A DNA stretch of 64,000 nt from NCBI RefSeq assembly GCF_001598055.1, contig NZ_CP014845.1, forward strand, positions 806,001-870,000, given 5' to 3'. This stretch comes from Cupriavidus nantongensis (GTDB taxonomy: Bacteria; Pseudomonadota; Gammaproteobacteria; Burkholderiales; Burkholderiaceae). Within the stretch, counting starts at the first letter, position 1; each line of letters opens with the position of its first letter. The position numbers and the translations under genes were made by a program. Of this stretch, positions 7,772 to 18,100 are shown one piece after another. The notes under the pieces are model-generated. The model saw only the letters and a list, made by a program, of their open reading frames with translations. It was not told where the DNA came from and did no database searches.

Positions 7772-10700
7772 ATGCCGAAGGAGCAGCATCGCCCGCGTGT
7801 TGTCCGCAAGCGGGACGCCGGATTGCACTTCCGTCTGACCCCGCTCGCCGCCGTGGTGGCCGGACTGGTATATGCGGGAGGCGTGCAGGCGCAATCCAAT
7901 GCCACGCCGTCGGGCACCTACGGGCCTGGCTCCTATGCCACCGCATTCCAGTTCTTCGGCACGGACGGCGTTATCCAGGGCAGTACGACGATTTACCCCA
8001 AGCCGCCATATCCGCAAAACTTCGGCGGCGCCGGGGTGTCGGTGGCCAGGCAAGGCTTGGCCACCATCAATCCCGATCTCGGTCCGGCACCGGGCGATAT
8101 CTTCATCGACTCGGACTATCGGCAAGGCGCGCCCAACACGGCCCTCTACGTGGCAAACGGCACGCTGACCGTCGTCGGCAGCAGCGTTGCGGGCCGCCTG
8201 ACCTACGCCCGTGGCCACGGGGACTCGGTGCATGGCGTCTATGTCCCCGGCGAGACCGGCCCTTCGGTCTTTACCGGCGCGCGCATGTACATGTCGGCCG
8301 ACGGCCCCAGTGCCTACGCTATCCACGCCTACGGCGGGTTTGCATCGGTGGATGTCAGGGACTCCACGCTGGTTACCTCTGGCAGCGGGCACGGTGTGCT
8401 GGCCTGGAGCAATGCGTCGGTGAAACTGTCCAACACCGATGTCACGGTGCAGGCGGCGGACGTCTACGGCATTTATGCCACCAGCGGCGCCAGGATCGAA
8501 ACCACCGGCGGCAGTGTGAATGCCAGCCTCAACGGCGCGCGCGGGGTCGTGATCAACGGGGCGACCGGCGTGTTGAGCGGTACCAATGTGAGCACGCAAG
8601 GCACCAGCGGCTATGGGATCCAGGCCATCGGCTCGAATCTGTCCGTCACGGGCGGGACGATCCGTACGCAGGGCGATACCGCCTACGGCCTCTACCTGTA
8701 TGGCAACTCCACCACCACGCTCAACGGCGCCACGGTCACGACGGGCGGGACCACCGCCCACGGTATCTTCGTCAGCAGCGGCACGCTGAACATGCAGGGC
8801 GCGACGGTGACGGCCACAGGCCCCAGCGCCCGGGGCCTGTACGTGGCCGGCAGTGCGACCGCCGTGGCGGCCGATAGCCGGTTCGCCGCGCAGGGCACTT
8901 CCGGCATGGGCACCTGGGTCAACGGCGCCGGATCGTCGCTGACGATGACCGGCGGCGCGCTCAGCGGGGCGCTGGCCAATGGCCACGGCGCCTACGTCAC
9001 TGCGGGGGGCATCCTGCGCACCACCGATACGGCGATCTCCAGCGCCGCCGGGGTCGGCGTCTGGGCCGTCGGCACCACGGTGGAACTGACCCGCGGCACG
9101 GTGTTCGGCGGCGCCTATGGCATCTACCTGAGCGACGGTGCGATGCTGCGCGCCACCGGCACGGCGATTACCAGCGGCAGCGGCAGCGGCGCGACGCGCG
9201 GCGTGCAGGCCGTGGCATCGACGCTGGACCTGACCGATGTTTCGGTCAGCACCGCGACGGCGGAAGACCATGCCGTCTATGCGTACAACGGTTCCACTTT
9301 GCAGGCGCGCAACCTGACGCTGACCACCCAGGGCGATAACGCCTATGGCTTGCGGGTGGTCGGCGCGCCCACGGCGCAGATTGACGGCATGGTGGTGCGC
9401 ACGGCAGGCGCCGGCGCGCACGGGGCGGTGTTCGACGGCGGCGCCAGCACCTATGCCGGCAGCCATTTCGATATCGGCACCAGCGGCGGCGGCATGGGCA
9501 TCTATGCGTGGCAAGGTGCCGCGTTGCGCCTGGCGGGCGGGCGGGTCGATACCGGCAGCGCGGCCAATGCCCACGGCATCTATATCAACGATGCCACGGT
9601 CGAGCTGGCCCAAGACCCGCAGGGTGCCGGCGTCGCCGTCACTACGGGCGGCGCCGGCGCGAATGTGGTCCGGGTCAGTTCGGGCGGCCGCTTCAGCGCC
9701 ACCGGCGCATCGTTGCATGCCGCCGGTGTCGATGCGGCGGGCATCCATCTGCTTGGGGTTGCGGATGCGGCCTCGGCCACCGCCATTGCCAATGCGGCAC
9801 CGGCACCGGCTCCCGTGGCACCGCCCAACGATGACGGCTCGCCGGCACCGGTGGCGACGGCACCGCCGGTGCCGTCGCTGGGACAGGCGCTGAATACCAC
9901 CGAAACCGTGACCCTCGCCAACAGCTCGGTCGTGTCGAACGCCGGCGCGGCGATCAGCGTCGCGGGCGGTTCCGCCACCATCGCGGCGAACAACACCACC
10001 ATCCAGGGCGTGGCGGCGCTGCAGGTGCTGGGCCGGCAGGAGTCTTCCGGCGGCACGCCGGTCAATGTGCCGGGCGTGGCGACGCTGAATGCCAGTGCCT
10101 CGACCCTGACCGGCGCCGCGGTGACCGGCAACGGCAGCCAGTCGACCCTGAACCTTTCCAATGGCAGCCGCTGGAACGTGACGGCGAGTTCGGTGCTGAC
10201 CCGTCTTGGCAATGACGGCAGCGTGATCGACGTACAGGCGGCGCCCGGGTTGCCGCTGGGCCGGCGCCGTTCGCTGCTGGCAAGCCCGATCCCGGGCAAT
10301 GCCTACCGCAGCGTCAGCGTCACCGGCGACTATGCCGGCAACAACGGCGTGGTGGCGCTGAACACCTTCCTCGACGCGGGTGGCAGCCTGGCGCAGCAAT
10401 TCACCGACCGCCTGCTGATCAACGGCGCGGCCAGCGGCACCACCACGCTGCAGATCAAGCCGGTCGCCACCAGCCCGGGGGCGATCACCTCGCCCAGCGG
10501 CGTGGTCAACGCCGGCGAAGGCATCTCGGTGGTCCAGGTCGCCGGCAGCTCCACGCCGGATGCGTTCGCGCTCAGAGGCGGCTATGTCACCGCCGCCAAT
10601 TCGCCCTACGCCTACCGGCTGTATGCCTATGGCCCAGGTTCGTCGATCAGCGCGGCCGATGCCAATGCATCGCTGGTCGGCAATGCGTCCGGCTACTGGG

Positions 10701-11740
10701 ACTACCGGCTGCAAAGCGCCTATGTCGAGCCCGATGGCCCGGTGGTGCCCGATCCGGACCAGCCGCTTCCGCCCGATGTCCGTCCCGCGGTGGCGCCGCA
10801 GGTGGCGTCCTACGTCACCGCGCCGGCTGCGATGCTGCACGCCGGCATGCTCGACCTCGACAGCCTGCACCGCCGCCTGGGCGAGGTGCGCGACGACCGT
10901 GCGCTGGCGCGCGACCAGGGCCCCGGCGAGATGTTCTTCCGCGCCTATGGCGGCAATTTCCGCTACACCAGCAACCAGTCGTTCGAACGGTACGGCTACG
11001 ACGCCAATGGCGATTACGCGGCCATCCACCTCGGCGGCAACCTGTTCCGCCAGGACGGCGAGACCGGCCTGTGGCGGTTCGGCCTGGCCGGTTCGATCGG
11101 TTGGCTGCACTTTACGCCGCATGCCGTCGACGGGCCGAGCCGCACGCGTGCCACCATCTACCGCATCAGCGGCTACGGCACCTACCAGAGCCACCAGGGC
11201 TGGTATGTCGACGGCATCCTGTCGGGCGGATGGTTCGACGGCGATGTCTCGACGCAGGCGCGCGGCCGGGCCAGTTCGATGGACGGGGGCCTGTTCGCCG
11301 CGTCGATCGAAGCCGGCTACCCGTTTGCCATGCGCTACGGCCTGAACCTGGAGCCGCAGCTGCAGCTGATCGGGCAGCACGTGAGCTTCCGCAACAACAT
11401 CGACGTCGACGAGCTGGAGGTCAACATCGGCTCGCAGAACCAGCTGGTGGGCCGTGCCGGCGTGCGCCTGACCCGGCCGGTCGCCGTCGCCGGCGGCCGG
11501 CTGACGCCATACGTTGGCTTCGATCTGTTCCATGCGTTCACCGGCGGCACTAACGTGCACGTCGGCGAAGTCCAGTTCGAATCCGGCAAGCTGGGCGACG
11601 CCTTCCAGTTGTCGCTGGGGCTCAACGGGATGCCGACGGCGCGGCTGTCGCTCAATGGCCGGGTCTCGTACCAGCATGCGATGGGGCGGGGCGGGATCCA
11701 GGGTTGGCTGTTCAATGCCGGCGCCCGCTACCTGTTCTAG
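7772..11740 (+). CDS. Large autotransporter (type Va secretion), pertactin-like passenger
   Basis: A 1322-residue outer-membrane autotransporter. A long basic N-region followed by LTPLAAVVAGLVYAGGVQA gives a signal peptide with likely cleavage after residue 40. Residues about 60-960 are short, degenerate Gly/Thr/Ser-rich repeats (for example ETTGGSVNASLNGARGVVIN) typical of a right-handed beta-helix passenger. A proline-rich linker (PDGPVVPDPDQPLPPD, near 985-1000) precedes the C-terminal beta-barrel, about residues 1040-1322. The barrel ends GWLFNAGARYLF, with the terminal phenylalanine needed for BAM insertion. The ATG at 7772 is chosen because the 52 codons upstream lack signal features. 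A probable surface adhesin or virulence-type factor; ligand unknown. Confidence 0.9.
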   Translation: MPKEQHRPRVVRKRDAGLHFRLTPLAAVVAGLVYAGGVQAQSNATPSGTYGPGSYATAFQFFGTDGVIQGSTTIYPKPPYPQNFGGAGVSVARQGLATINPDLGPAPGDIFIDSDYRQGAPNTALYVANGTLTVVGSSVAGRLTYARGHGDSVHGVYVPGETGPSVFTGARMYMSADGPSAYAIHAYGGFASVDVRDSTLVTSGSGHGVLAWSNASVKLSNTDVTVQAADVYGIYATSGARIETTGGSVNASLNGARGVVINGATGVLSGTNVSTQGTSGYGIQAIGSNLSVTGGTIRTQGDTAYGLYLYGNSTTTLNGATVTTGGTTAHGIFVSSGTLNMQGATVTATGPSARGLYVAGSATAVAADSRFAAQGTSGMGTWVNGAGSSLTMTGGALSGALANGHGAYVTAGGILRTTDTAISSAAGVGVWAVGTTVELTRGTVFGGAYGIYLSDGAMLRATGTAITSGSGSGATRGVQAVASTLDLTDVSVSTATAEDHAVYAYNGSTLQARNLTLTTQGDNAYGLRVVGAPTAQIDGMVVRTAGAGAHGAVFDGGASTYAGSHFDIGTSGGGMGIYAWQGAALRLAGGRVDTGSAANAHGIYINDATVELAQDPQGAGVAVTTGGAGANVVRVSSGGRFSATGASLHAAGVDAAGIHLLGVADAASATAIANAAPAPAPVAPPNDDGSPAPVATAPPVPSLGQALNTTETVTLANSSVVSNAGAAISVAGGSATIAANNTTIQGVAALQVLGRQESSGGTPVNVPGVATLNASASTLTGAAVTGNGSQSTLNLSNGSRWNVTASSVLTRLGNDGSVIDVQAAPGLPLGRRRSLLASPIPGNAYRSVSVTGDYAGNNGVVALNTFLDAGGSLAQQFTDRLLINGAASGTTTLQIKPVATSPGAITSPSGVVNAGEGISVVQVAGSSTPDAFALRGGYVTAANSPYAYRLYAYGPGSSISAADANASLVGNASGYWDYRLQSAYVEPDGPVVPDPDQPLPPDVRPAVAPQVASYVTAPAAMLHAGMLDLDSLHRRLGEVRDDRALARDQGPGEMFFRAYGGNFRYTSNQSFERYGYDANGDYAAIHLGGNLFRQDGETGLWRFGLAGSIGWLHFTPHAVDGPSRTRATIYRISGYGTYQSHQGWYVDGILSGGWFDGDVSTQARGRASSMDGGLFAASIEAGYPFAMRYGLNLEPQLQLIGQHVSFRNNIDVDELEVNIGSQNQLVGRAGVRLTRPVAVAGGRLTPYVGFDLFHAFTGGTNVHVGEVQFESGKLGDAFQLSLGLNGMPTARLSLNGRVSYQHAMGRGGIQGWLFNAGARYLF

Positions 11741-11821
11741 GTTTCGGCCCCGGGCGGCGCTTACGGCATCCGGCGCCGCGGTCGCGCACCGGCGCCGGCA
11801 GGTCGGGTAGAATCCGGCCCT

Positions 11822-12175
11822 ATGTCGCGCATGATTGCCTTGCTCCTGATGCTGATCCTGCCGCTGCAGGCGTTGGCCGCAGCGCAGCGGCAGCTCGCGC
11901 ACGCCGCCGGCTTCCCGCCGGACCACATGGCCGCGCACGCCGGGCATATTCCGCATCACCATGATGAGGACGGCGAGATCGCCTTCGACGATTCCACCGC
12001 GTCCGCCTCGCACCAGCTCGACTTCGACTACGGCACTCAGTTGCAGGCGCCATTGCCGGCCGGCATGGTGCCGCCGCTGACGCTGCAGACGCAGCGCGAG
12101 CCGTCGTTCCTCGGCGGCCATATCCCCGACCCTGGCTGCAGTCCCCCGTTACGCCCCCCTCACGCGCCCGCCTGA
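11822..12175 (+). CDS. CzcI-like exported histidine-rich protein
   Basis: A 117-residue protein with a signal peptide (MSRMIALLLMLILPLQALAA). A histidine-rich mature part follows (PPDHMAAHAGHIPHHHDED), a plausible periplasmic metal-binding segment. It stands in front of genes for the outer-membrane factor, membrane-fusion protein and RND pump. That is the place and size of czcI in czcICBA loci, where CzcI affects regulation of the efflux system. Sequence identity to CzcI could not be tested, so the assignment is by position, size and metal-binding character. Confidence 0.6.
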   Translation: MSRMIALLLMLILPLQALAAAQRQLAHAAGFPPDHMAAHAGHIPHHHDEDGEIAFDDSTASASHQLDFDYGTQLQAPLPAGMVPPLTLQTQREPSFLGGHIPDPGCSPPLRPPHAPA

Positions 12176-12275
12176 CGGCGGGGCACTGATCTGCTGATTG
12201 CCTGCCGTGGCGCAATGTCTTTGTGCCGCGCCCCGCCGCATTGCCTGTGTTGTCGCAATCTGCGTTGGGGATTCC

Positions 12276-13493
12276 ATGCACAAGTTCTTCATCTCCGTGA
12301 TGGCGTCGGCGTTGCTGATGCCGGCGGCCCATGGCCAGTCCGCGCCGGCCGACCTGCGCGCGCTGTTCGATGCCGCCTGGGAGCGCTCCGTCGCCTTCCA
12401 GGCGACCGAGGGGCGGCGCCTGGAGGCTGCCGCCAGCCGGGTCCAGGCCGACTCGCTGATCGCCGGGCCGCCCACGCTCGGCCTGCTGCACCGTGACGAC
12501 CGCTGGACCGAACGGCGCGGCCTGCGCGAGAGCGAGGTCCAGCTCGGCGTGCCGGTGTGGCTGCCGGGCCAGCGCGCGGCACGCGGCGACCTCGCCGACG
12601 CCCAGGCGGCCGAGGCCGAGGCCGGCGCCGCGCTGGCGCGGCTGAATCTGGCCGCGGAAGTGCGCGAGCGCGTCTGGCAGCTGGCGGCCGTGGAAGGCGA
12701 GCGCGAGGTGATGCGGCGCCGCGCCGGCATCGCCGCGTCGCTGCGCGACGATGTGCGCCGGCGCGTCAACGCCGGTGACCTGGCGCGTACCGACCTGCTG
12801 CTGGCGCAGCAGGACGACCTGGCGGCGCAGGGCCTGCTCGCCGACAGCGAGGCCCGCGTGGTCGAGGCGAAGGCGCGGCTGCTGCAAGCCACCGGCGTCT
12901 CCGCACTGCCGTCGCGGTACGACGAAACGGCTGCGCCGGCGGCAGACCCGGCAGCCCATGCCGCGAGTCATCCGCGACTGCAAGCGGTGCAGCAAGCCGT
13001 GCTGCGCAGCGAACGCCAGCTGGGGTACCTGCGCAAATCGCGCCGCGACCCGCCCGAAGTCGGTGTGATGTACCGCAACGACCGGGCCGGCGGCGGCATG
13101 CCCGGCGACCAGACCGTCGGCCTGTTCGTCAGGATCCCGTTCGCCACGGATGCGCGCAACCTGCCGCGCGAAGCCGCCGCGCAGAGCGAGCTGATGACAG
13201 CGCGGGCCGAACTCGAGCGCACCGAACGCATCGTCCGCGCAGAGATCGACGCGGCGCAGGCCGCGCTGCGGCTGGCCGAGCAGCAACTCGGCCTGACGCA
13301 AGAACGCAGCGCCGCGCTGTCCGAACGGGCATCGCTGCTGCGCAAGACCTTCAACGCCGGCGAGATCGGCTTGCCGGAAGTGCTGCGTGCACAAAACCAG
13401 GCGCTCGAAGCCGAGGCCGACCTCGCGCGCCAGCGTGCCCGCCGCGGCATCGCCATTGCCACCCTGAACCAGGCGCTCGGAGTCCTGCCATGA
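12276..13493 (+). CDS. CzcC-like outer-membrane efflux protein (TolC family)
   Basis: A 405-residue outer-membrane factor of a tripartite metal efflux pump. A signal peptide (MHKFFISVMASALLMPAAHG) is followed by two alpha-helical coiled-coil repeats rich in Ala, Glu and Arg (for example AEAGAALARLNLAAEVRERV and RAELERTERIVRAEIDAAQA), typical of the TolC fold. The ATG at 12276 gives an intact signal peptide; the 26 codons before it do not. Its stop overlaps the next start by 4 bp (ATGA), so the genes are translationally coupled. Expected to form the exit duct for the RND pump encoded downstream. Confidence 0.87.
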   Translation: MHKFFISVMASALLMPAAHGQSAPADLRALFDAAWERSVAFQATEGRRLEAAASRVQADSLIAGPPTLGLLHRDDRWTERRGLRESEVQLGVPVWLPGQRAARGDLADAQAAEAEAGAALARLNLAAEVRERVWQLAAVEGEREVMRRRAGIAASLRDDVRRRVNAGDLARTDLLLAQQDDLAAQGLLADSEARVVEAKARLLQATGVSALPSRYDETAAPAADPAAHAASHPRLQAVQQAVLRSERQLGYLRKSRRDPPEVGVMYRNDRAGGGMPGDQTVGLFVRIPFATDARNLPREAAAQSELMTARAELERTERIVRAEIDAAQAALRLAEQQLGLTQERSAALSERASLLRKTFNAGEIGLPEVLRAQNQALEAEADLARQRARRGIAIATLNQALGVLP

Positions 13494-14059
13494 TCCGCCA
13501 GTTGTTTCTTGTCCTGTCCCTGTCGCTAGCGCTCGCTGTGCCGGCAGCGCACGCCGGCCCCGGTGCCCACGGCCCCAATGGCGAGCATTTGGACGCGCCC
13601 CCCGACGCCGGCGCGGCAGCGCACGCCCAGCCGGTCATCGAAGCCCATACGGAATCATTCGAACTGGTGGGCACCCTCGCCACGGACGAGCTCTCCGTCA
13701 TGGTCGACCGTTACGTCACCAACGAGCCGGTGCTCGACGGCACGCTCGAGGTCGAGTTCGACGGCATCAAGACCCAGGGCAAGCTGCACGCCGATGCCGG
13801 CGACTATGCCTTTACCGACGAGAAGCTCCTGCAGGCCTTGCGCCGGCCCGGCCGGCATGCGCTGGTATTTACGCTGGTCACCGGCAACGAGTCGGACCTG
13901 ATCGAAGGCACGCTGAACGTTGCCGCGGACGAACACGACCACGGCAACGCGTGGTGGCAGGCGCGCTGGCCGTGGCTGGTGCTGCTTGCGGCGGTGGTGG
14001 CAGCAGGCGCCTGGGGCGTGAAGCGCCGCGTTGGCAAAAGGAACGGAGGCACGGCGTGA
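13490..14059 (+). CDS. Exported, C-terminally anchored accessory protein of the metal efflux operon
   Basis: A 189-residue protein with a 22-residue signal peptide (MIRQLFLVLSLSLALAVPAAHA). After it the mature protein starts GPGAHGPNGEHLDAP. A C-terminal membrane segment (WPWLVLLAAVVAAGAW) is followed by KRRVGKRN, so the bulk lies in the periplasm and the tail in the cytoplasm. The middle part (residues about 55-145) looks like a beta-sandwich. The membrane-fusion protein encoded next begins its mature chain with the same 15 residues. It overlaps both neighbours (4 bp and 1 bp) and is part of the efflux operon. Function unknown; a periplasmic metal-handling partner is inferred. Confidence 0.75.
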   Translation: MIRQLFLVLSLSLALAVPAAHAGPGAHGPNGEHLDAPPDAGAAAHAQPVIEAHTESFELVGTLATDELSVMVDRYVTNEPVLDGTLEVEFDGIKTQGKLHADAGDYAFTDEKLLQALRRPGRHALVFTLVTGNESDLIEGTLNVAADEHDHGNAWWQARWPWLVLLAAVVAAGAWGVKRRVGKRNGGTA

Positions 14060-15177
14060 TGAAGACCACCAAAGTCGCAATCCTGGCCGTCGCACTGGCC
14101 GCGTGGACCACCATTCCGGCGCTGGCCGGGCCCGGCGCGCACGGCCCGAACGGCGAACACCTCGATGCGCCGGCCGCGGTGTCGGGCAGTGGCCTGGCCC
14201 GGCTGCCAGACGGCAGCGTCCAGGTGCCCAAGCTGGCCCAGCGCCGCATGGGCATACGGACCGCGATGGCGCAGCAAGCCGCGCACCCCGTCACCGTCGA
14301 ACTGAACGCCGTGGTGGCGATCGATCCGAACGCGGGCGGACGCCTGCAGGCGGGCCACCCAGGCTGGATCGAACCGCCGCCGGGCGGCTTCCCGGTGCTG
14401 GGGCAGCGCGTCAGCAAGGGCCAGGTGCTGGCCGTGCTGCGCCACAAGAGCGAGCCCTTCGATATCGGCAACCAGCAGGCGCAGTTCGCCAACCTCAGCG
14501 CCAGCCTGAAGCTGGCGCGGCAGCGGCTGCAGCGGCTGGAGTCGCTGACGGACAGCATCCCGCGCAAGGAAATCGAAGCGGCCCGCGCCGAGGTCCAGAG
14601 CCTGTCCGGCCAGCGCGATGCGGTCGGCAAGAGCCTGCACCAGACCGATACGCTGACCGCGCCGGCCAGCGGCGTGATCGCCAGCGCCAATGTGCTGGCG
14701 GGACAGGTGGTTGCCGCCGGGGACGTGCTGTACGAGGTGGTCGATCCGGCCCGCTTGCTGATCGAGGCCAGCAGCGCGGACAGTTCGCTGGCCAACCGCA
14801 TCCGGGGCGGTGCGCTGGCCAGCGGCACCGGCGGCAAGCTGGAATTCGTCGGCGCCGGCCGAAGCCTGAAGAACGGCGCGGTGCCGCTGACGTTCCGTCT
14901 GAGCGGCAACGACGTGCCGCTGGCCGTCGGCCAGCCCGTGACGGTGGTGGCTACGCTGAGCGATACCGTCCAGGGCATCGCGCTGCCGAGCGAGGCGCTG
15001 GTGCGCAACGCCAGCAACCTGCCGGTGGTGTGGATCAAGTCCGGCACGCAGCGTTTTATCGCGCAGCCGGTCGAGGCGCGCGTGCTCGATGCACGCACCG
15101 TGGTCGTGGTGCGCGGACTGTCGCCGGAGAACCGGGTGGTGGTGTCCGGCGCGGCGCTGATCAACCAGGTCCGCTGA
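14059..15177 (+). CDS. CzcB-like membrane-fusion protein of heavy-metal RND pump
   Basis: A 372-residue periplasmic adaptor. The signal peptide (MKTTKVAILAVALAAWTTIPALA) is followed from residue 24 by GPGAHGPNGEHLDAP, a His/Asp/Glu-bearing N-terminal extension. A split lipoyl-like domain comes next (GWIEPPPGGFPVLGQRVSKG and TLTAPASGVIASANVLAG), with a helical hairpin between (residues about 140-185) and a beta-barrel domain after it. The chosen ATG overlaps the upstream stop by 1 bp; longer in-frame starts lie inside the previous gene. It should bridge the CzcC-like duct and the RND pump. Confidence 0.88.
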   Translation: MKTTKVAILAVALAAWTTIPALAGPGAHGPNGEHLDAPAAVSGSGLARLPDGSVQVPKLAQRRMGIRTAMAQQAAHPVTVELNAVVAIDPNAGGRLQAGHPGWIEPPPGGFPVLGQRVSKGQVLAVLRHKSEPFDIGNQQAQFANLSASLKLARQRLQRLESLTDSIPRKEIEAARAEVQSLSGQRDAVGKSLHQTDTLTAPASGVIASANVLAGQVVAAGDVLYEVVDPARLLIEASSADSSLANRIRGGALASGTGGKLEFVGAGRSLKNGAVPLTFRLSGNDVPLAVGQPVTVVATLSDTVQGIALPSEALVRNASNLPVVWIKSGTQRFIAQPVEARVLDARTVVVVRGLSPENRVVVSGAALINQVR

Positions 15178-15186
15178 GGGGCGCGC

Positions 15187-18100
15187 ATGTTCAACTGGAT
15201 CGTTCGCGCCAGCCTCGGCAACCGGCTGCTGGTACTGGCCTTCGCCCTGATCCTGATGGTCTACGGCGGCCTCACCGCCTGGCGCACGCCGGTCGATGTA
15301 TTCCCGGACCTGAACAAGCCGCTGGTGACCGTGATCACCGAAGCGGGCGGCATGGCGCCGCAGGAAGTCGAGCTGCTGGTGTCGTTCCCGATCGAGACCG
15401 CGCTGAACGGCATGCCCGGCGTTACGCGGGTTCGCTCGGTGTCGGGGGTCGGCCTGTCCATCGTCTATGCCGAGTTCGACTGGGGCAGCGATATCTACCG
15501 CAACCGCCAGCTCGTGTCGGAACGGCTGGCCCTGGTGAAGGAGCAGTTGCCGGGCGGGCTCACGCCCATCCTCGGGCCGGTCTCGTCGATCATGGGTGAG
15601 ATCATGCTGATCGCGTTGCCGATCGATCCGGCCCGCGCCAGCCCGATGCAGGCGCGCGAGTATGCCGACTTCGTGCTGCGCCCGCGCCTGCTGTCGGTGC
15701 CCGGCGTGTCGCAAGTGATCCCGATCGGCGGCGAGGTGCGGCAGTTGCGGGTCGAGCCCGATACTGTGCGCATGGCCCAGTTTGGCGTGAGGCTGGCACA
15801 GGTGCAGGGCGCCTTGCAGGACTTCGCCGCCAATACCAGCGGCGGCTTTATCGACCTGAACGGCCGCGAATACCTGATCCGCAATCTCGGTCGCACCAAC
15901 CGGATCGACGACCTCAAGGGCGTTGCGGTCGCCTACAAGGACGGCGCGCCGGTGCTGCTGGAGCAGGTGGCCGGCGTGCGCTATGCCGCGGCGCTCAAGC
16001 GCGGCGACGCCGGCTTCAACGGCAAGCCCGCGGTGATCGTCAGCGTGCAGAAGCAGCCCGCTGCCGACACCGTGCGCCTGACGCGCGACCTGGAAGCCGC
16101 GCTTGGCGAACTGAAGCAGGGGCTGCCGCAGGGCTTGTCCGCGCCGCAGGTGCTGTTCCGCCAGGCCGACTTTATCGAGGCCTCGATCGGCAACGTGGTC
16201 GAGGCGCTGCGCGACGGCGCCATCATGGTGACGGTGATCCTGTTCGCCTTCCTGCTGAGCGCGCGCACCACCGCGATCTCGCTGGTGGCGATACCGCTGT
16301 CGCTGGCGGTGTCGGCGCTGGCCTTCCACCTGCTCGGCCAGTCGATTAACGTGATGACGCTGGGCGGCCTGGCCATCGCCATCGGCGAACTGGTCGACGA
16401 TGCCATCGTCGACGTCGAGAACATCCAGCGCCGGCTGCGGCAGCGCGCCGCGATGGACGACCCGCCATCGGTGCTGGAGACAATCTGGCGCGCCTCGGTC
16501 GAAGTGCGCTCCGGCATCGTCTATGCCACGCTGGTGGTGGTGCTGGTGTTCATGCCGCTGTTTGCGCTGCCGGGCATCGAAGGGCGGCTGTTTGCGCCGC
16601 TGGGGATCGCCTACATCGTGTCGATCCTGGCGTCGATGCTGGTGTCGATGACGGTGACGCCGGTGCTGTCGTACTACCTGCTGCCGCGGATGAAGCGGCT
16701 CGAACATCCCGACAGCCCGCTGGTCGCGTGGCTCAAGCGGGTCGATGCCCGCATCCTGGACTGGTCGTTCCCGCGTGCGCGGGCAGTGCTATCAGTGGCC
16801 GCGGTCGCCGTCGTGCTGGCGGCCGCGACCGTGCCGTGGCTGCCGCGGGCCTTCCTGCCGGGCTTCAACGAGGGCTCGATGGTGATGTCGCTGATGCTCA
16901 ATCCCGGCACTTCGCTGACCGAAGCCAACCGCATCGGCGCGCTGGCGGAAACGCTGATCCGGCAGGTGCCCGAAGTAACCCGGGTGGGCCGCCGCACCGG
17001 CCGCGCCGAACTGGACGAACATGCCGAGGGCGTGCATGCCTCCGAGATCGACATCGACCTGAAGCCCTCCGCCCGCAGCCGCGAGCAGGTGATGGCCGCG
17101 ATCCGCGCGCAGCTTGCCGGGCTGCCGGCGTCGGTGGCGATCGGCCAGCCGATTTCTCATCGGCTCGATCACCTGCTGTCCGGCGTACGGGCGCAGATCG
17201 CGCTGAAGATCTATGGCGACGATCTCGATACGCTGCGCGGCCTGGCGGAGAACGTGCGCGGGCACCTGGCCTCGATCCCGGGCCTGGTCGATATCACGGT
17301 CGAGCGCCAGGTGCTGATTCCGCAGGTCAATGTGCGGCTCGATTATCGCAAGGCCGCGCAGTACGGCATCCCGGCCGGCGAGGCGCTGAAGGCGCTGCAG
17401 ACCTTGTCCGACGGCACGCGCGTCACGCAGTTGATCGACGGCGTGCGCCGCCACGACCTGGTGGTGCGCCTGCCCGATAGCGGCCGTACGCCGCAGGACC
17501 TGTCCCGGGTCATGCTGGATTCGCCGCGCGGCGCGGTTCCGTTGTCCGCCATCGCCAGCGTCGAGGAGGGCGACGGCCCCAACCAGATCGGGCGCGAGAA
17601 CGGCCGGCGCCGCATCGTGGTCTACGCCAATACCGACGGCTCCGATATGTCGCAGATCGTCGGCGCGGTGCGCGAAGCGGCGGCGCGTGCGGGACTACCC
17701 GGTGGCTATTTCGTCAGCATCGAAGGCCAGTTCCAGGCGCAGGAGCACGCCACGCGCCGCATCGTGCTGCTGTCGCTGGTGTCGCTGGCGCTGATCTACC
17801 TGGTGCTCTACTCGCGCTACCGCTCCGCGACGCTGACGCTGGTGATCATGGCCAATATCCCGTTCGCCCTGATCGGCAGCGTGATCGCGATGTGGCTGGC
17901 GGGGCTGAGCCTGTCGGTGGCGTCGATGGTCGGCTTTATCACGCTGACCGGCATTGCCACGCGCAACGGCATCCTCAAGGTCAGCCACTACATCAACCTG
18001 TGCCGCTTCGAAGGCGAAACCTTCGGCATCCCGATGATCGTGCGCGGTTCGCTCGAGCGGCTGACGCCAGTGCTGATGACCGCGCTGGTCGCGGCGTTCG

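Noticed and set aside
9601..9900. Gly/Ala/Pro-rich repeats in the autotransporter considered as a DNA repeat or CRISPR
   Set aside because: Repeats are degenerate at DNA level and follow protein beta-helix turns; no constant repeats with spacers.
7595..12121. 1508-codon open frame on the minus strand opposite the autotransporter
   Set aside because: Composition is Arg/His/Gly/Gln noise, no domain; it is produced by the repeated codon pattern and high GC of the real gene on the plus strand, which has signal peptide and barrel.
13804..16707. 967-codon minus-strand open frame opposite the efflux genes
   Set aside because: His/Gln/Arg-rich low-complexity translation; the plus strand carries clear CzcB and CzcA proteins.
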